From assembly GCA_028716385.1 (NCBI GenBank), contig JAQUPX010000002.1:230756-294755 (forward strand): a stretch of DNA of 64,000 nt, read 5' to 3'. This DNA is from a bacterium. GTDB lineage: Bacteria; Hydrothermota; UBA3073; JACQXS01; JAQTXJ01. The position numbers and the translations under genes are program-made. Shown one piece after another: positions 19,296-29,653 of the stretch. Numbering within the stretch: the stretch's first letter is position 1; each line of letters opens with the position of its first letter. The notes under the pieces are model-generated. The model was not told the origin of the DNA and searched no databases. It was given only the letters and a program-made list of their open reading frames with translations.

Positions 19296-20180
19296 TTGAA
19301 ACTCAAAGCTTACGCAAAAATAAATCTGGGACTTACTGTTCTGGATAAAAGACCTGACGGTTATCATAATATAGAAACTTTAATCCAGCATATCGACTTT
19401 TTTGATGAAATAGAACTTAAATCTCAAAAAACCGGTATTAATTTTGTCTCTGATTCTCCCCCATTTGGAGAAGAAAACCTGTGTTTTAAAGCAGCTAAAT
19501 TATTTTTAGAAACAACCGGTATTAAGACAGGAATTTCTATAAACTTAAAAAAACATATATGGCAGGGAGCAGGTCTTGGCGGTGGCAGCTCGGATGCCGC
19601 AAGTATACTTACAGGTATGAATAAAATATTTGATTATCCCTTAAAAAGAAACAAATTATATGAACTTGCCTCTCAATTAGGCTCGGATGTTCCTTTTTTT
19701 ATTGAACAATATCCTGCTATTGTGAAAGGAAGGGGAGAAATCATAAAAAGACTGCCTTTTCTCACTAAACCTATGCTAATAGTCTTGATTTGCCCTGATT
19801 TTCAAATCTCAACAAAATGGGCATATAAAGAAATTGATAAAATAAGATTTGAAAAAAAATTGACAAACAAGAAAAACGATGTTAATAAAATAAGAATAAA
19901 GTTCTTTGAAAATGATATTGAAGGTATAGCAAAGAGTTTATATAATGATTTCGAGAAAGTGGTATTCAAAAAATACCCTGAATTATTAACGGTAAGAGAG
20001 AAATTATTGAAAGAAGGTGCAATAGGCGTTTCATTATCAGGTTCAGGTTCCTGTATGTATGGAATCCTTAAGAATAAAGGGGCAAGTCTGCCTACTGGCA
20101 AGGCAAGATTTGTTAAGTTATTTCCGAAATGTTATGTAAATATCGCAAGAACAAAAAGAAAGGAGAAAAGATGGACGTAA
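19296..20180 (+). CDS. ispE: 4-diphosphocytidyl-2-C-methyl-D-erythritol kinase
   Basis: KAYAKINLGLTVLDKRPDGYHNIETL, GAGLGGGSSDAASIL, SLSGSGSCMYG; TTG start. Confidence 0.93.
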   Translation: MKLKAYAKINLGLTVLDKRPDGYHNIETLIQHIDFFDEIELKSQKTGINFVSDSPPFGEENLCFKAAKLFLETTGIKTGISINLKKHIWQGAGLGGGSSDAASILTGMNKIFDYPLKRNKLYELASQLGSDVPFFIEQYPAIVKGRGEIIKRLPFLTKPMLIVLICPDFQISTKWAYKEIDKIRFEKKLTNKKNDVNKIRIKFFENDIEGIAKSLYNDFEKVVFKKYPELLTVREKLLKEGAIGVSLSGSGSCMYGILKNKGASLPTGKARFVKLFPKCYVNIARTKRKEKRWT

Positions 20181-20437
20181 CGGAAGCAAAAATCATTGTT
20201 AGAAATGATGGTAAGTTAAGAGCTTACGCTTCAATCACAATAGATGAGTGTTTTGTAGTAAGAGATTTGAAAGTAATAGAGGGACCTAATGGATTATTTG
20301 TCTCTATGCCAGCAAAAAAGTTGATTGATGGTAGTTTTAGAGATATCACATTTCCCCTTAATAATGAAACAAGAGAAAAGATAGAAAAAGCTGTCCTGGG
20401 TGAATACAACAAAACAGTGAAGATTGAAGAAAATTAG
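20171..20437 (+). CDS. spoVG: SpoVG family regulator
   Basis: MDVTEAKI...GKLRAYASITIDECFVVRDLKVIEGPNGLFVSMPAKK. Confidence 0.95.
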   Translation: MDVTEAKIIVRNDGKLRAYASITIDECFVVRDLKVIEGPNGLFVSMPAKKLIDGSFRDITFPLNNETREKIEKAVLGEYNKTVKIEEN

Positions 20438-20443
20438 TTCATT

Positions 20444-20515
20444 TCGGGGGTCGTTCAACCGGCAGGACAGTGGCTTTTGGAGCCATCAATGGTGGTTCAA
20501 ATCCATCCCCCCGAG
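20444..20515 (+). tRNA. tRNA-Gln (TTG), CCA not encoded
   Basis: TCGGGGGTCGTTCAACCGGCAGGACAGTGGCTTTTGGAGCCATCAATGGTGGTTCAAATCCATCCCCCCGAG folds as cloverleaf with TTG anticodon. Confidence 0.93.
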
Positions 20516-20523
20516 GGAGAAAT

Positions 20524-21480
20524 ATGGAAAAATTAAAAATTTTTACAGGAAATTCTAATATTTCATTAACAGAAAAAATATGTCAGTATCTTAAAACCCC
20601 TATATCTTGCGCAACTGTAGATAGATTTTTAGACGGAGAAATTGAAGTTAAATTGGGAGAAAGCGTAAGAGGAAATGATATATTCATAATACAATCCACT
20701 AATCCGCCGTCAGACAATTTATTTGAATTATTACTTATGATAGACGCGGCAAGCAGGGCTTCAGCAAAGAGAATTACTGCAGTTATACCTTATTTTGGAT
20801 ATTCAAGACAGGATAAAAAAGATGAGCCAAGAGTTCCAATATCTTCTAAACTAATCGCTAATTTGTTATCAAAAGCAGGTGCTAATAGAGTTTTAACGAT
20901 AGATTTGCACGCTGCACAAGTCCAGGGATTCTTTGACATTCCCGTAGATAACTTATATTCTACTCCCATTATCATCGAACATCTCAAACAATTTGACCTG
21001 AAAGAGTTTGTTATCGTTGCGCCAGATGTTGGTGGAGCAAAAAGAGCTTCAGGTATTGCAAAAAGAATGGGAAACCTGGAACTTTGTATTCTTAATAAAC
21101 AAAGACCTTCACCGGATAAAGCTTATATTACAAACGTAGTAGGAAATGTGGAAGGCAAAAATGCACTTATACTTGACGATATAATATCAACAGGAACAAC
21201 AATTATAAACGGTGCAACCGCTCTCAAACAAAGAGGCGCAAAAAAAGTGTATTGTTTTTGTACTCATCCTGTTCTCGCGGGAGAAGCCATTAGCAAAATA
21301 GAAAATTCCGAATTAGAAGCACTATTTGTTACAGATACGATATCAATAAAAAAACAACCAAACCTGCCTGATGGAAAGGCAAGTAAAATTAAAGTGTTAT
21401 CAATATCCAATTTACTCGGAGAAGCAATAACAAGGATACATAGTGAAGACTCTGTTAGTTCTTTGTTTATTGATTACTAA
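20524..21480 (+). CDS. prs: ribose-phosphate pyrophosphokinase
   Basis: MEKLKIFTGNSN, PYFGYSRQDKKDEPRVPISSKLIANLL, LILDDIISTGTTI; ATG 20524 follows the tRNA (track start 20470 lies inside the tRNA). Confidence 0.96.
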   Translation: MEKLKIFTGNSNISLTEKICQYLKTPISCATVDRFLDGEIEVKLGESVRGNDIFIIQSTNPPSDNLFELLLMIDAASRASAKRITAVIPYFGYSRQDKKDEPRVPISSKLIANLLSKAGANRVLTIDLHAAQVQGFFDIPVDNLYSTPIIIEHLKQFDLKEFVIVAPDVGGAKRASGIAKRMGNLELCILNKQRPSPDKAYITNVVGNVEGKNALILDDIISTGTTIINGATALKQRGAKKVYCFCTHPVLAGEAISKIENSELEALFVTDTISIKKQPNLPDGKASKIKVLSISNLLGEAITRIHSEDSVSSLFIDY

Positions 21481-21500
21481 TTATTAAAAAAGGAGAAAAA

Positions 21501-22199
21501 ATGGAATTAAAAACTGAATTGAGGAAAGATGTAGGTAAAACAGGAGTAAAAAAACTTAGAAGAACACAGAAAGTTCCTGCTGTGCTTTACAGCAAAGGCA
21601 AAAGTTCAATCTACCTACAATTGGATGAAAAACAGACAAAAGCACTTCATGAGGGCGAACATATAACTCTTGATTGTGGAGAAAAATATGATGCCTTAAT
21701 TAAAGAAATACAAGTAGACCCTATGGCTATGCGGACAATACATATAGATTTTCAGGAATTAAAAGCTAAAGAAAAGATTAGAGTAAAAGTTCCTGTTATT
21801 ATTGAAGGCGAAGATATAGTTATAAAACATGGATGGATAATGGAACGAGGCTTCGATGAAGTAGAAATAGAGTGTTTGCCAAAAGATATTCCTGATTCAT
21901 TTAAGGTAGATGCAGGAAAATTAAATGAAGGCGAATCTCTCTATGTTAAAGACTTGAAGGGACTAGTAGGTAGATTTATAACTAAAGAAGATACTCTTCT
22001 CGTTTCTGTTAAAATACCTAAGGTTATAGTAGAAGAAACACCGGTAGCTGCCGCTGAAGCTGGCGCTGAGGCCACAACAGAAGCAGGAACAGGAGCAGAA
22101 AAAACACCGGGTGATAAAACTGCTACTACAGATAAAACTGCAGCAAAACCGGGTGATAAAACTGCTGAAAAGCCTGCAGCTAAAAAGCCTAAAGCTTAA
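21501..22199 (+). CDS. rplY: 50S ribosomal protein L25/general stress protein Ctc
   Basis: ELRKDVGKTGVKKLRRTQKVPAVLYSKG...HIDFQEL; Ala/Lys/Thr low-complexity C-tail. Confidence 0.9.
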   Translation: MELKTELRKDVGKTGVKKLRRTQKVPAVLYSKGKSSIYLQLDEKQTKALHEGEHITLDCGEKYDALIKEIQVDPMAMRTIHIDFQELKAKEKIRVKVPVIIEGEDIVIKHGWIMERGFDEVEIECLPKDIPDSFKVDAGKLNEGESLYVKDLKGLVGRFITKEDTLLVSVKIPKVIVEETPVAAAEAGAEATTEAGTGAEKTPGDKTATTDKTAAKPGDKTAEKPAAKKPKA

Positions 22200-22264
22200 T
22201 AATCTGATTGGGGTAGGTTGAAAATAATGGGTAGTTGGGGTTTATACCCCAATTATAATATAAT

Positions 22265-23446
22265 TTGAAATATATGACAGAGAAGAAATCTGTTCCTTTT
22301 GGGCTTCCTTATATTACAAAAGATGAAATTGATGAGGTGATAGAAGCTCTACGTTCAGGATGGATAAGCACAGGTCCAAAATCCGTTGAATTAGAAGAAA
22401 AACTCAGGGAATATATAGGAACAAAATATTCCGCGATAGTTAGTTCCTGCACAGCTGCATTACATCTCGCATTATGTGCTTATGATATAAAAGAAGGGGA
22501 CGAAGTAATCACAAGCCCATATACTTTTATAGCAACTACGGAATCTATTCTTTATACGGGAGCAAAACCGGTTTTTGTAGATATTCATAAAGATACCCTT
22601 AATATTGACCCTGCAAAGATAGAAAAAGCAATAACAAAGAGAACTAAAGCTATTGTTCCCGTGCATATCGCAGGACATCCTTGTGAAATGGACGAAATAA
22701 TGAAAATAGCAAAAAAACACAATTTAATAGTTATTGAAGATGCTGCTCACGCATTCGGAACATACTACAAAAGCAAAAAAATAGGCACTATAGGAGACGC
22801 AACCTGTTTCAGTTTTTACGCAACAAAAAACCTAACTACCGGTGAAGGCGGAATGATAACTACGAATAATAAAAAAATAGCAGAAAAAATAAAACTTTTA
22901 AGGCTTCACGGTATGAGCAGAGATGCATGGAAAAGATATAGCAAAGAAGGATCATGGTATTATGAAATACTTACTACCGGCTATAAATATAATATTAGCG
23001 ATATTCATTCTGCCTTAGGTATACAACAACTCAAGAAATTCGAAAAAATGCAAAAAATGCGAGAGAAAATAGTAAATACTTACGATGAAGCATTCTCCAA
23101 AATAAAGGAATTACAAATTCCGGTTATAAAAGATTATTCCACTACACATGCTTATCATCTTTATATTATAAAAATTGTGCCGGAATTATTAAAAATAGAT
23201 AGAACTAAATTTATTGAACTTTTGAGAGCTGAAAATATCGGAACAGGGGTTCATTTCATTCCATTGCATCTTATGCCTTTTTACAAACAAACTTTTGGAT
23301 TCAAAAAAGGAGATTTTCCTAACGCAGAATGGGCTTATGAACGAACAATATCTTTACCTCTTTACCCCGGACTTACCTCCGAAGATGTTAAATACATTAT
23401 CAAAAAAGTAAAAGATAGCGTCGCAGGAAATTCCAGAAGAAAATAG
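22265..23446 (+). CDS. DegT/DnrJ/EryC1/StrS aminotransferase
   Basis: VPFGLPYITKDEIDEVIEALRSGWISTGP, EDAAHAFGTYYKSKKIGTIGDATCFSFYATKNLTTGEGG; TTG 22265 or ATG 22274. Confidence 0.94.
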   Translation: MKYMTEKKSVPFGLPYITKDEIDEVIEALRSGWISTGPKSVELEEKLREYIGTKYSAIVSSCTAALHLALCAYDIKEGDEVITSPYTFIATTESILYTGAKPVFVDIHKDTLNIDPAKIEKAITKRTKAIVPVHIAGHPCEMDEIMKIAKKHNLIVIEDAAHAFGTYYKSKKIGTIGDATCFSFYATKNLTTGEGGMITTNNKKIAEKIKLLRLHGMSRDAWKRYSKEGSWYYEILTTGYKYNISDIHSALGIQQLKKFEKMQKMREKIVNTYDEAFSKIKELQIPVIKDYSTTHAYHLYIIKIVPELLKIDRTKFIELLRAENIGTGVHFIPLHLMPFYKQTFGFKKGDFPNAEWAYERTISLPLYPGLTSEDVKYIIKKVKDSVAGNSRRK

Positions 23447-23462
23447 TAGATTAAAATTCTCT

Positions 23463-23996
23463 TTACTTCACAACCGCCATTCCCTTATCAATAGCATTTA
23501 TATTTATAGTTAAAAATGCTTCTTTGCCGGGAAAGACTATTGGAATAGAGGATTTTACGGATTCAGGAGAAACTGCTTTTATTTTAGCTATATATGCTCC
23601 AACTACTACCATATTAGCAGATTTTGCGGAACCAACACTTTCTGCAATTTCATTTGCAGGAACAGCCAAAAGTTCTATATCCGAACGTTTAGGTTTTGAT
23701 GCAATAATAGATGAATTATAAATAAGTAATCCACCCTTTTTTAAACGAGGTTCAAATTTAATAAGGGATGGTTCGTTCATTGCAATAACCGTATCAGCTT
23801 CTCCAATCACAGGAGATGAGATAAGCGAATCCGATATTATAACGGAACAATTAGCAGTTCCCCCTCTCATTTCTGCCCCGTAAGACGGGAAATGCGTGCA
23901 ACGCTTATTTTCTTTCATTGCAGCATAAGCCAATAAAACACCCGCTTTTATAACTCCCTGTCCACCAAAACCTGCAAGTATTATTTCCTGTTTCAT
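23463..23996 (-). CDS. 2-oxoacid:ferredoxin oxidoreductase gamma subunit
   Basis: EIILAGFGGQGVIKAGVLLAYAAM...PSYGAEMRGGTANCSVIIS. Confidence 0.92.
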   Translation of the reverse strand: MKQEIILAGFGGQGVIKAGVLLAYAAMKENKRCTHFPSYGAEMRGGTANCSVIISDSLISSPVIGEADTVIAMNEPSLIKFEPRLKKGGLLIYNSSIIASKPKRSDIELLAVPANEIAESVGSAKSANMVVVGAYIAKIKAVSPESVKSSIPIVFPGKEAFLTININAIDKGMAVVK

Positions 23997-23997
23997 A

Positions 23998-24744
23998 TTA
24001 TTTTACCTGAGTTAAATCCTTATATACTCCAAGTGGGTAATAAGGAATCATTACTTTATCTACGTATTCACAGGCTTTTAATGGCGAAATTCCCCATCCT
24101 GTGGGACAAGGTGCAAGAACTTCAATAAGTGAGTATCCTTTTTTCTCAACTTGAAGTTGAAAAGCCTTTTTAATTGCCTTTTTAGTTTTTAAAACATTAA
24201 CTGCCTTATTTACGGCTGTTCTTTCTAAATATACGGGTCCATCAAGAGTTGCAAGCATTTCACATACTCTTATAGGATAACCGGCTAATTTCGGGTCTCT
24301 ACCAAAAGGATTTGTTGTTGTTTTTTGCCCCGGCATAGTTGTTGGAGCTTGCTGTCCACCTGTCATACCGTAAATAGCATTATTTATAAATATAACAGTA
24401 AAGTTTTCTCCTCTTGTAGCAGAATGTATTAATTCCGCTGTCCCTATAGCTGCTAAATCACCATCTCCCTGGTAACTAAACACAATGAGTTCCGGATTTA
24501 CTCTTTTTATACCGGTAGCTACAGCAGGCGCTCTGCCATGCGCTACCTGGACTGAATCACAATTAAAATACTCGTAAAGGAAAACCGAACATCCTACCGG
24601 CGCTATTGCTATTGTTTTTTCTCTTATGCCAAGTTCATCTATAGTTTCCCCTATAATACGATGAACAATAGAATGCCCACACCCCGGGCAATAACGCATT
24701 ATTGTTTTACTTAAACCCTCAGGTCTTTTATATTCTCTTTTCAT
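23998..24744 (-). CDS. 2-oxoacid:ferredoxin oxidoreductase beta subunit (TPP-binding)
   Basis: RYCPGCGHSIVHRII, HGRAPAVATGIKRVNP, YQGDGDLAAIGTAELIHSATRGENFTVIFINNAIYGMTGGQ. Confidence 0.94.
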   Translation of the reverse strand: MKREYKRPEGLSKTIMRYCPGCGHSIVHRIIGETIDELGIREKTIAIAPVGCSVFLYEYFNCDSVQVAHGRAPAVATGIKRVNPELIVFSYQGDGDLAAIGTAELIHSATRGENFTVIFINNAIYGMTGGQQAPTTMPGQKTTTNPFGRDPKLAGYPIRVCEMLATLDGPVYLERTAVNKAVNVLKTKKAIKKAFQLQVEKKGYSLIEVLAPCPTGWGISPLKACEYVDKVMIPYYPLGVYKDLTQVK

Positions 24745-25877
24745 ATTTTATTTAAAACATTGATTCTACCGGGTTCTACGTTTTTCATTTTTAGTGCTTC
24801 CTTTGCTACTCCAAGAATTTCATCTCCTGTCGGAATATTACCACCCGGTCTGCCATAAAAATATACTTCTGCTTTACCATTAACCGCCATTTGAACGTCC
24901 TCAACAAGCTGCCCTGTATTCATTTCTACAGCTAATACTTTGCCTGTTTTTTGAGCTAATTGACTTATAATCTTTTCAGGAAAAGGCCACAACGTTATAG
25001 GTCTTAGAAGCCCTATTTTAATTCCCTGTTCACGGCCTTTCATAATCGCAGCCATAGAAATTCTTGCTGCCGTTCCATAGGCTACTATAACTATATCCGC
25101 ATCATCAGTATATTTCTCTTCAAATAATGTAAATTCAGATTTTATTTTTTCATATTTTCTATAAAGATCCCAGTTATGTTTTTCAAGTATATCAGTAGAC
25201 ATATGCAAGGTGTTTATAACTCTCATTTCTCTTCCCTTGCAATTACCCACAACATAATCTTTAGTAGGTATTTTTTCTACATCCACAAAATCAAAATTAA
25301 ATTCCAGAGGTTCCATCATTTGTCCAATCAATCCATCCGCAAGAATCATACATGGATTACGATATTTTTCCGCAGTATCATAGGCAAGTTTAGGAAAATT
25401 CCCCATTTCATAAGCAGAATCGGGAGCAAGAACGATTATCCTGTAATCACCATGCCCACCACCACGGGTAGCTTGAAAATAATCACTTTGACACGGAGCA
25501 ATATTTCCCAAACCGGGGCCACCTCTCATCACATTCGCATATAAAAATGGTAGTTCCGCTGCTGCTATATACGAAATACCTTCCTGTTTTAAGCTTATTC
25601 CTGGACCGGATGAAGAAGTTAATGCTCTTGCACCACACGCTGCCGCACCGTATATCATATTTATGGCAGACACCTCGGATTCAGCTTGAATGAATGTTCC
25701 CCCAACTTCAAAAAGTCTCCATGACAAATATTCGGGAATTTCATTTTGAGGCGTAATTGGATACCCGGAAAAGAAACGACATCCGGCTCTTACCGTTCCT
25801 TCGGCAAAAGCCTCATTACCTTTTAGCAGGATTTTTTCACCTGTTTTATATTTTATTATATCAGGATTCATTTTCAA
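24741..25877 (-). CDS. 2-oxoacid:ferredoxin oxidoreductase alpha subunit
   Basis: [40 protein letters not shown] overlap with beta. Confidence 0.94.
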   Translation of the reverse strand: MKMNPDIIKYKTGEKILLKGNEAFAEGTVRAGCRFFSGYPITPQNEIPEYLSWRLFEVGGTFIQAESEVSAINMIYGAAACGARALTSSSGPGISLKQEGISYIAAAELPFLYANVMRGGPGLGNIAPCQSDYFQATRGGGHGDYRIIVLAPDSAYEMGNFPKLAYDTAEKYRNPCMILADGLIGQMMEPLEFNFDFVDVEKIPTKDYVVGNCKGREMRVINTLHMSTDILEKHNWDLYRKYEKIKSEFTLFEEKYTDDADIVIVAYGTAARISMAAIMKGREQGIKIGLLRPITLWPFPEKIISQLAQKTGKVLAVEMNTGQLVEDVQMAVNGKAEVYFYGRPGGNIPTGDEILGVAKEALKMKNVEPGRINVLNKI

Positions 25878-26073
25878 CGGTTATTGCTATCTCAGGACAT
25901 ACTTGATAACACATACCACAACCCGTACATTTTGATTTATCTATAACTCGTACAGGATGATAGCCACTTTTATTAATATTTGAACTAAATTCAAGATTCT
26001 TTTTAGGGCATGCTTCTATACAATATGCACAGGCCTTACATAAAGATTCATCAATAGTTATTTCTATTTTCAT
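25861..26073 (-). CDS. 2x[4Fe-4S] ferredoxin-like delta subunit
   Basis: [14 protein letters not shown] and [13 protein letters not shown]. Confidence 0.92.
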   Translation of the reverse strand: MKIEITIDESLCKACAYCIEACPKKNLEFSSNINKSGYHPVRVIDKSKCTGCGMCYQVCPEIAITVENES

Positions 26074-26080
26074 ACCTTTA

Positions 26081-27064
26081 TTACCACTTTAATACCATTC
26101 CACCCCATGTAAACCCGGCACCAAAAGCAGTCATAAGTACTATATCCCCTCTCTTGATTTTATTCGCACGAATAGCATCATCAATAGTAAGCGGAATTGA
26201 CGCCGCAGGAACATTACCATATTTATGTATTATACTATACGTTTTCGACATAGGAATTTTAACTCTTTTGCAGGCAGCTTCAACTATACGCATATTAGCC
26301 TGGTGGGGAATATAAATATCAACATCATCTGCAGTCATTCCTGCTTCTTTCAAAACACGTTCCCCCGTGCTAGCCATAGTTCTCACAGCATGTTTAAAAA
26401 CTTCTTGTCCTTCCATATGAACGGAATGAAGGTTTTTATCCACTGTCTCATGGGAAGCAGGCATTCTTGTTCCGCCGGCAGGTTGAATAAGTAAATCACC
26501 AAGCGTTCCATCTGCCCCTAAATAAGAAGATATTATTCCGCTTGAACCATCTTCAGATTTTGTAACTATACAAGCACCGGCACCATCACCAAATAGAATA
26601 CAGGTTTCCCGGTCTTTCCAGTTCACGACTTTCGACATAACTTCCGCACCGCAAAGTAAAATATGTTTATACTTTCCGGATTCTATAAAAGAAGCGGCTA
26701 CTGATAACCCATAAACAAATCCCGAACAAGCCGCAGAAATATCAAACGCCGGTATACCGGGAATATTAAATTTTTTCTGAACCCAGCAAGCAGTTGAGGG
26801 ATACATATTATCCGGCGAAGCGGTAGCCACTATAATCATATCAATATCGGATGCTTTAAGACCGGCATTAGCAAGAGCAATTTTAGCTGCCTCAAATGCA
26901 AGGTCAGATGTAAATACTCCTTCCTCTACAATATGACGTTCGGAAATTCCGGTTCTTGTTCTTATCCATTCATCTGTCGTATCGACCATTTTCTCAAGGT
27001 CGAAGTTAGTTAAGACTTTTGGTGGAAGATAAGAACCCGTTGAGAGGATTTTTACCGCTTGCAT
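26081..27064 (-). CDS. fabH: beta-ketoacyl-ACP synthase III
   Basis: [72 protein letters not shown]. Confidence 0.95.
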   Translation of the reverse strand: MQAVKILSTGSYLPPKVLTNFDLEKMVDTTDEWIRTRTGISERHIVEEGVFTSDLAFEAAKIALANAGLKASDIDMIIVATASPDNMYPSTACWVQKKFNIPGIPAFDISAACSGFVYGLSVAASFIESGKYKHILLCGAEVMSKVVNWKDRETCILFGDGAGACIVTKSEDGSSGIISSYLGADGTLGDLLIQPAGGTRMPASHETVDKNLHSVHMEGQEVFKHAVRTMASTGERVLKEAGMTADDVDIYIPHQANMRIVEAACKRVKIPMSKTYSIIHKYGNVPAASIPLTIDDAIRANKIKRGDIVLMTAFGAGFTWGGMVLKW

Positions 27065-27369
27065 TATGCGAGGGAGAATAATTAAAAAATGATTTTTGTC
27101 AAGCCTTTAATTTCTAATCTATGACTATGTTTACAGGGACAGTCTTGTAAATTAAAGCTATTACTGAGAAAATAAATTTTTCTTTCTCGAAAACATCTAT
27201 AATTAATGATTTTTTAATTATAAAGATTACTATTTCCCCTTAAAACTTTTATGTTTATATCTCACCATAAGTCGTCGAATTTTATGACTTGCCCCCTCTA
27301 CAAAAATTAAAAAAACTTGACTAAAAGTTTTAACAATATAATGATTTAACTACAAAAAAGGGAGGTCAA

Positions 27370-29424
27370 ATGTTTGACACAAAAGCTTTTTACGCATCCT
27401 TCAATGCCGAAGTTCAGGCTGAATACGAATTATCATTAAACAAAGTTAAGAGGATTTTAAAAGAAACTGAGGATTCAGGCGAAACAGCCCCAAATAAAGA
27501 AATTATTAAATTTTTTAATCATACTGCGAATGTTATTCTAGAAATCTCTGACTTCGAGAAAAAAATCAGCAACGATTATTTATCATCAAAGACTTTGGAA
27601 CAGCTTTTATCTGAAAACAATCAATTTTATACTGAAATGCTCCCTGAAAATTATGAAACAAGTTATGCAAATACTGTATTTAGTGTGAAAGTATTCGGTG
27701 ATAAATTGGGACAATTGTTATCTTATTTTTATTCAAAAACCAGGCAATTGATGAGCCTTGCTTATTATCATCAAATATTCATCCTTTTCAAACATATAAA
27801 TTTGTTCATAAAAGCTTTCGAAATCGTGAAAGTTCAACCGCTGGAATATGAAAAGTTATCAAAATGTATCACTGATTATGAACGCGAAGATAAAACTGCC
27901 TTAAATGTCTTGAGATTAAAAGAACAATTTAGCACAGAATTTAGGTATTTTTCTGAAATTATTGAAAATGCGGATTTTAATGATGTCAGGTATTTATTCA
28001 AATTCCCTGCCTATATTAGCGAAAATGAAATCAAAACTGCAAAATTCTTTGCAAATTATCCGGAAGACAAGATTAAAAAACTCTCAAAACTTATGGTTGA
28101 GGCATATATAAATGGGTTTACCAGAGACAACAAAGACTTATCAAAAAAATCAACCGTTAGAGTTTCTTATAATGTTGGACAAGAAAGACTTGTCAGACAA
28201 TTGATATCGGATTTCGAACGGAAGAATCTTAAAGTTCTCATTAGTTATGCCGTTTCAACTGCCTTTAACAAACAATACCTATACGACCATAAATTTGATA
28301 TGGCATTATATTTCGATAAAGAATTTATCGAAAAATCCGTCTTAGAACAAGAAAAATCATGCGAAGAATGTAAAAAAATCTTATCCGATTTGTCCGGTTC
28401 TATCTTCTTCGATAAATTTGGGGAGATCCCATTTATACCGGTTGACAAAAAAGAAAATCTAAAGTTTTCAGAGGAACAATCAAAATTATACCGGGAACAT
28501 AACAATAAATTGGCTCAATTGTATGATAAATATTTGCCTCGCAGCGAAACCAGTTTCTCAATAATTGCATTCCCATCCCCTGAAATCAAAGATAATTTCG
28601 AACAGATTTTTGAAGCAACTTGCGAAATAAATATGCTTGATAATGCAAAATACAGCAGGATTCAACAACACATTATTGATGCTTTAGACAAAGGGAATTA
28701 TGTACATATTAAAGGAAAGGGAAGTAATTTAACGGATATAAAAATAAAATTGCACGAGTTAAAAAAACCCAAAAAAGAAACGAATTTTGTGAATTGTGTT
28801 GCTGATGTAAATATCCCGGTAGGTGAAGTATTTACAAGCCCGGAATTGGCCGGAACATTCGGAGTATTACACGTCAGCGATGCTTATCTGGGGCGGTATA
28901 ATTATAAGGAATTAAAATTGACATTCAAAGATGGCTATATTACAGAATATTCTTGCAAAAATTACGATGATGAGGCAAAAAATAAAAAATTTATTGAAGA
29001 AAACTTGCTTTTTCCACATAAAACTTTGCCAATAGGCGAATTTGCAATCGGAACTAACACTCTGGCTTATGTTTTTGCAAAAAAATTCAATATTGTCAAA
29101 ATCTTAACCCCTTTGATTATAGAAAAAATGGGACCTCATTTTGCAATTGGTGACACTTGCTTCTCCTGGACAGAAGATATGCCTGTGTTTAATCCCGATA
29201 AAAAAGAAATGATAGCTCGTGAAAACGAAAAATCAGTGTTGCGAAAGAAAGATGTTAATCAAGCATATACAAATAAACACATTGACATTACTCTGCCATT
29301 TGATGATATCGAATTTATAACCTCCATAGTAAATAATAAAAATAAATTGGATATTATCAAAAATGGACGATTTGTTCTAAAAGGCACGGAAGAACTAAAT
29401 GAACCCTTCAAAACTAATCCCTAA
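27370..29424 (+). CDS. M29-like aminopeptidase with long N-terminal extension
   Basis: C-terminal NIPVGEVFTSPELAGTFG, LPIGEFAIGTNTLAYVFAKKF, IIEKMGPHFAIGDTCFSW; SD gggaggtcaa. Confidence 0.75.
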   Translation: MFDTKAFYASFNAEVQAEYELSLNKVKRILKETEDSGETAPNKEIIKFFNHTANVILEISDFEKKISNDYLSSKTLEQLLSENNQFYTEMLPENYETSYANTVFSVKVFGDKLGQLLSYFYSKTRQLMSLAYYHQIFILFKHINLFIKAFEIVKVQPLEYEKLSKCITDYEREDKTALNVLRLKEQFSTEFRYFSEIIENADFNDVRYLFKFPAYISENEIKTAKFFANYPEDKIKKLSKLMVEAYINGFTRDNKDLSKKSTVRVSYNVGQERLVRQLISDFERKNLKVLISYAVSTAFNKQYLYDHKFDMALYFDKEFIEKSVLEQEKSCEECKKILSDLSGSIFFDKFGEIPFIPVDKKENLKFSEEQSKLYREHNNKLAQLYDKYLPRSETSFSIIAFPSPEIKDNFEQIFEATCEINMLDNAKYSRIQQHIIDALDKGNYVHIKGKGSNLTDIKIKLHELKKPKKETNFVNCVADVNIPVGEVFTSPELAGTFGVLHVSDAYLGRYNYKELKLTFKDGYITEYSCKNYDDEAKNKKFIEENLLFPHKTLPIGEFAIGTNTLAYVFAKKFNIVKILTPLIIEKMGPHFAIGDTCFSWTEDMPVFNPDKKEMIARENEKSVLRKKDVNQAYTNKHIDITLPFDDIEFITSIVNNKNKLDIIKNGRFVLKGTEELNEPFKTNP

Positions 29425-29653
29425 TTAAAAGCTCGGCACATTCAAAGCCTTACTCGGAAGTTCTTCATATGATATACGGTCGAAAAAAAACGGATTATAT
29501 TGATTTTATATATAACTTTCTAAAGTTTTATCCCATAAAACCTATTGTTTTCAACCTCTTTCATATTCTTCAACAAAACACTTGACAGGTAGAATTTTTA
29601 AGATATTTTTTCAATCTATTTACATTCATAAAAACTAAAACTAAGGAGGAAAA

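Noticed and set aside
20470-20523. Track start of prs at 20470
   Set aside because: Lies inside tRNA-Gln; ATG at 20524 with a nearby GA-rich SD matches the normal Prs N-terminus.
26460-26480. CCGCCGGCAGG in fabH as another in-frame palindrome insertion
   Set aside because: It encodes [14 protein letters not shown], a normal FabH segment, so no insertion is implied.
27290-27360. Strong promoter TTGACT...TATAAT before the M29 gene
   Set aside because: Spacing is only 14 nt; not convincing enough to annotate.
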